Shown here one piece after another: positions 62,502 to 64,000 of a stretch of 64,000 nucleotides of DNA. Each line of letters opens with the position of its first letter. Positions within the stretch are counted from its first letter, which is position 1. The position numbers and the translations under genes were made by a program. The stretch is from the NCBI RefSeq assembly GCF_001423765.1, contig NZ_LMPG01000016.1, positions 151,429-215,428 of the forward strand, read 5' to 3'. The notes under the pieces were generated by a model. It saw nothing but the letters and a program-made list of their open reading frames with translations. It made no database searches and was not told where the DNA came from. Source of the stretch: Sphingomonas sp. Leaf343. GTDB lineage: Bacteria; Pseudomonadota; Alphaproteobacteria; Sphingomonadales; Sphingomonadaceae.

Positions 62502-64000
62502 CAGAGTGGCCCATCGACCGCATGGATGGTCGAACGCCTGTCAGGCCAACATGTGGCAACACCGCCGTTACCTGCTCAGCCCAGAGCGCCGGCACTGCGC
62601 CGGTAGCGGTCAGCGCTGCTCCATCCACACCAGCCCTGATGTTGCCGGCAAGGACCGCCTCCACGACCGCGGGTGCCAGAAACGCAAGCCGCAGCACGCG
62701 GGTGACATAGCCCGCCTGCACGTTCTCGCGAGCAGCGAGCGTCGTGACGTCAATCTCGCCGGCCTTGAGGATCCCCCACCAGCGGCGTGCCCTGAGGATG
62801 AGGCGGACGAGCGAACCGTTGGCGGTGGCGGTCACGCCGCTGCCACTGGCATGCACCAGCCGCATGACACGTCCCGAGCGGGTGAGCCGCACCTCCGAGC
62901 GGATGGTGATGGTCTCTGCTGTGGTGCCGGCGGTAAGCTCGAGCGCCGCCGCGATGGCCGCGGTCGAACAGACCAGATCGATGCGCCCATCATGGATCTG
63001 CACCGAGGTGACGATGCTGCGAACCGCATCCTTCAGGATAGCCGGCGTACCAGCAGCAATCGCGTCGGCTTTCGCTGCGGCGGCGGCAAAGCTGTCGGGC
63101 GTCAGCTCGAGCTGCGCGGCAGCAGCAAGCTCGACCGGGTCGGCAAACAGCTCGGCGATCCGCCGGGTGACGGCCGCCTCCAGCTCCGTGGCCGGAATGC
63201 GCAGCCCGATGGCGCTGGAGCCGGTCTGCAGGTCACGACTGACATAGTAGCGGTAGCGTGCCTTCCCCCTGGCGGCATGGGTGGCGACCAGCGGCTGTCC
63301 TTGCGCATCCACGACGCGGCCGGCGAGCAGGCTGGCGGCTGCCCGGCCGCCGCGGCGCTGCTCGCCCTGGCGGTTGTCGGTGAGCTTTGCCTGCACCGCG
63401 TCCCAGACCTCGCGCGCGACGATCGGCGCATGGAGGCCGGCGTGAACCCGCCCCTGATGGTGGATCTCGCCGACGTATGTCGCACAGCGCAGGATCGAGT
63501 AGAGGTTGCCACGCGAGAAGCGGACACCGCCAAACGCCTTGCCACCGAGGGTGGTGCGGACCGGCGCGCGGATGCCGCGCTGCTCCAGCTCCTCTGACAG
63601 GCTGCGCACCGAGCCGAGCGCCAGATAGCGCGTGTAGATATGCCGGATGATGGCGGCATGCTCCTCGACGATTCTGAGGGATCGTCCATCAGGCGCGTAG
63701 CCAAGCGGCGGCGTACCACCCATCCACATGCCCCGGGCCTTGGAGGCGGCGATCTTGTCGCGGATGCGCTCGGCGGTGACCTCCCGCTCGAACTGGGCAA
63801 AGGAGAGCAGCATGACCACCCATCCACATGCCCCGGGCCTTGGAGGCGGCGATCTTGTCGCGGATGCGCTCGGCGGTGACCTCCCGCTCGAACTGGGCAA
63901 AGGAGAGCAGCATGTTGAGGGTAAGCCGCCCCATGCTGGTGGTGGTGTTGAACGACTGGGTGACCGAGACAAAGCTGGTGCCGGCGGCATCGAAGGCCTC
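62491..64000 (-). pseudogene. Large serine recombinase, frameshifted and cut by the window edge
   Basis: The C-terminal 420 or so residues are intact: SFAQFEREVTAERIRDKIAASK, GTPPLGYAPDGRSLRIVEEHA, recombinase and zinc-ribbon-like region, coiled coil. The N-terminal resolvase domain enters from beyond 64000 (FVSVTQSFNTTTSMGRLTLN). A 100-bp tandem duplication (63715-63914) shifts the frame between the halves, so this copy cannot make a full protein unless one unit is lost. Confidence 0.88.
63715..63914 (-). repeat. Perfect 100-bp tandem duplication in the recombinase
   Basis: 63715-63814 and 63815-63914 look identical base for base. The unit is not a multiple of three, so it breaks the frame. 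Removal of one copy by slippage would restore the gene. Confidence 0.95.

Overview
The window is high-GC alphaproteobacterial DNA, most likely from a sphingomonad. The reasons are the N-acetylglucosamine (GlcNAc) gene set with a fused EIIA-HPr-EI protein, the EmrB/EmrA/NodT-like efflux operon, GTG/ATG starts with 4-nt overlaps throughout, and an alpha-oxoamine-synthase gene. The genus is inferred from gene content only.

Core chromosome (1-25848). A seven-gene GlcNAc operon (203-8622) encodes CutC, a GntR/UTRA regulator, a SIS-domain deaminase, NagA, a EIIA-HPr-EI fusion, NagE (EIIC-EIIB) and a RhaM-type mutarotase. A DasR/NagQ-like operator lies just upstream. GlcNAc would be imported and phosphorylated by the PTS, deacetylated by NagA and deaminated to fructose-6-phosphate. 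An operon of an rRNA/tRNA methyltransferase plus a tripartite efflux pump follows (8774-13813). Next is a signalling block: a minus-strand operon (19312 to 13850) of sensor kinase, hybrid kinase, receiver and GGDEF-EAL protein, facing a divergent kinase-receiver pair (19444-21296). An alpha-oxoamine synthase, a double-OmpW outer-membrane protein and two convergent cyclophilins complete the core, ending at tRNA-Ser(GGA).

Island 1 (25926-38965) is inserted in the 3' end of that tRNA and bounded by a 14-bp direct repeat, with a tyrosine integrase at the distal end. It has a satellite-like core (AlpA-like regulator, PrimPol-helicase, small conserved proteins). Its cargo is an unusual reverse transcriptase, an MmeI-type single-chain restriction-modification enzyme and an Mrr-like nuclease. 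A fragment of a second integrase records an earlier event.

Accessory region 2 (38966 to beyond 64000) is a defence-rich mosaic. It holds a ParB-DNA methylase with DUF5681; an XRE regulator divergent from a PD-(D/E)XK nuclease; a decayed SRPBCC gene with a 48-nt C tract; and the most striking object, a tight five-ORF operon (50531 to 43617). That operon encodes a C5 cytosine methyltransferase, a MORC-like GHKL-S5 ATPase apparently frame-split from a histidine-kinase-like half, a response-receiver protein and a SIR2 NADase-like protein. After an IS6-family insertion come a Dcm-Vsr-EcoRII-like system and, divergently, a second GHKL-ATPase cassette with three partners (55779-59490). IS6 fragments, an McrA-like HNH protein and a large serine recombinase frameshifted by a 100-bp tandem duplication close the window.

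The undescribed-system candidates are, in order: the methyltransferase/GHKL/kinase/receiver/SIR2 operon; the second GHKL cassette beside the EcoRII-type system; and the reverse transcriptase with its 592-bp gene-free leader.
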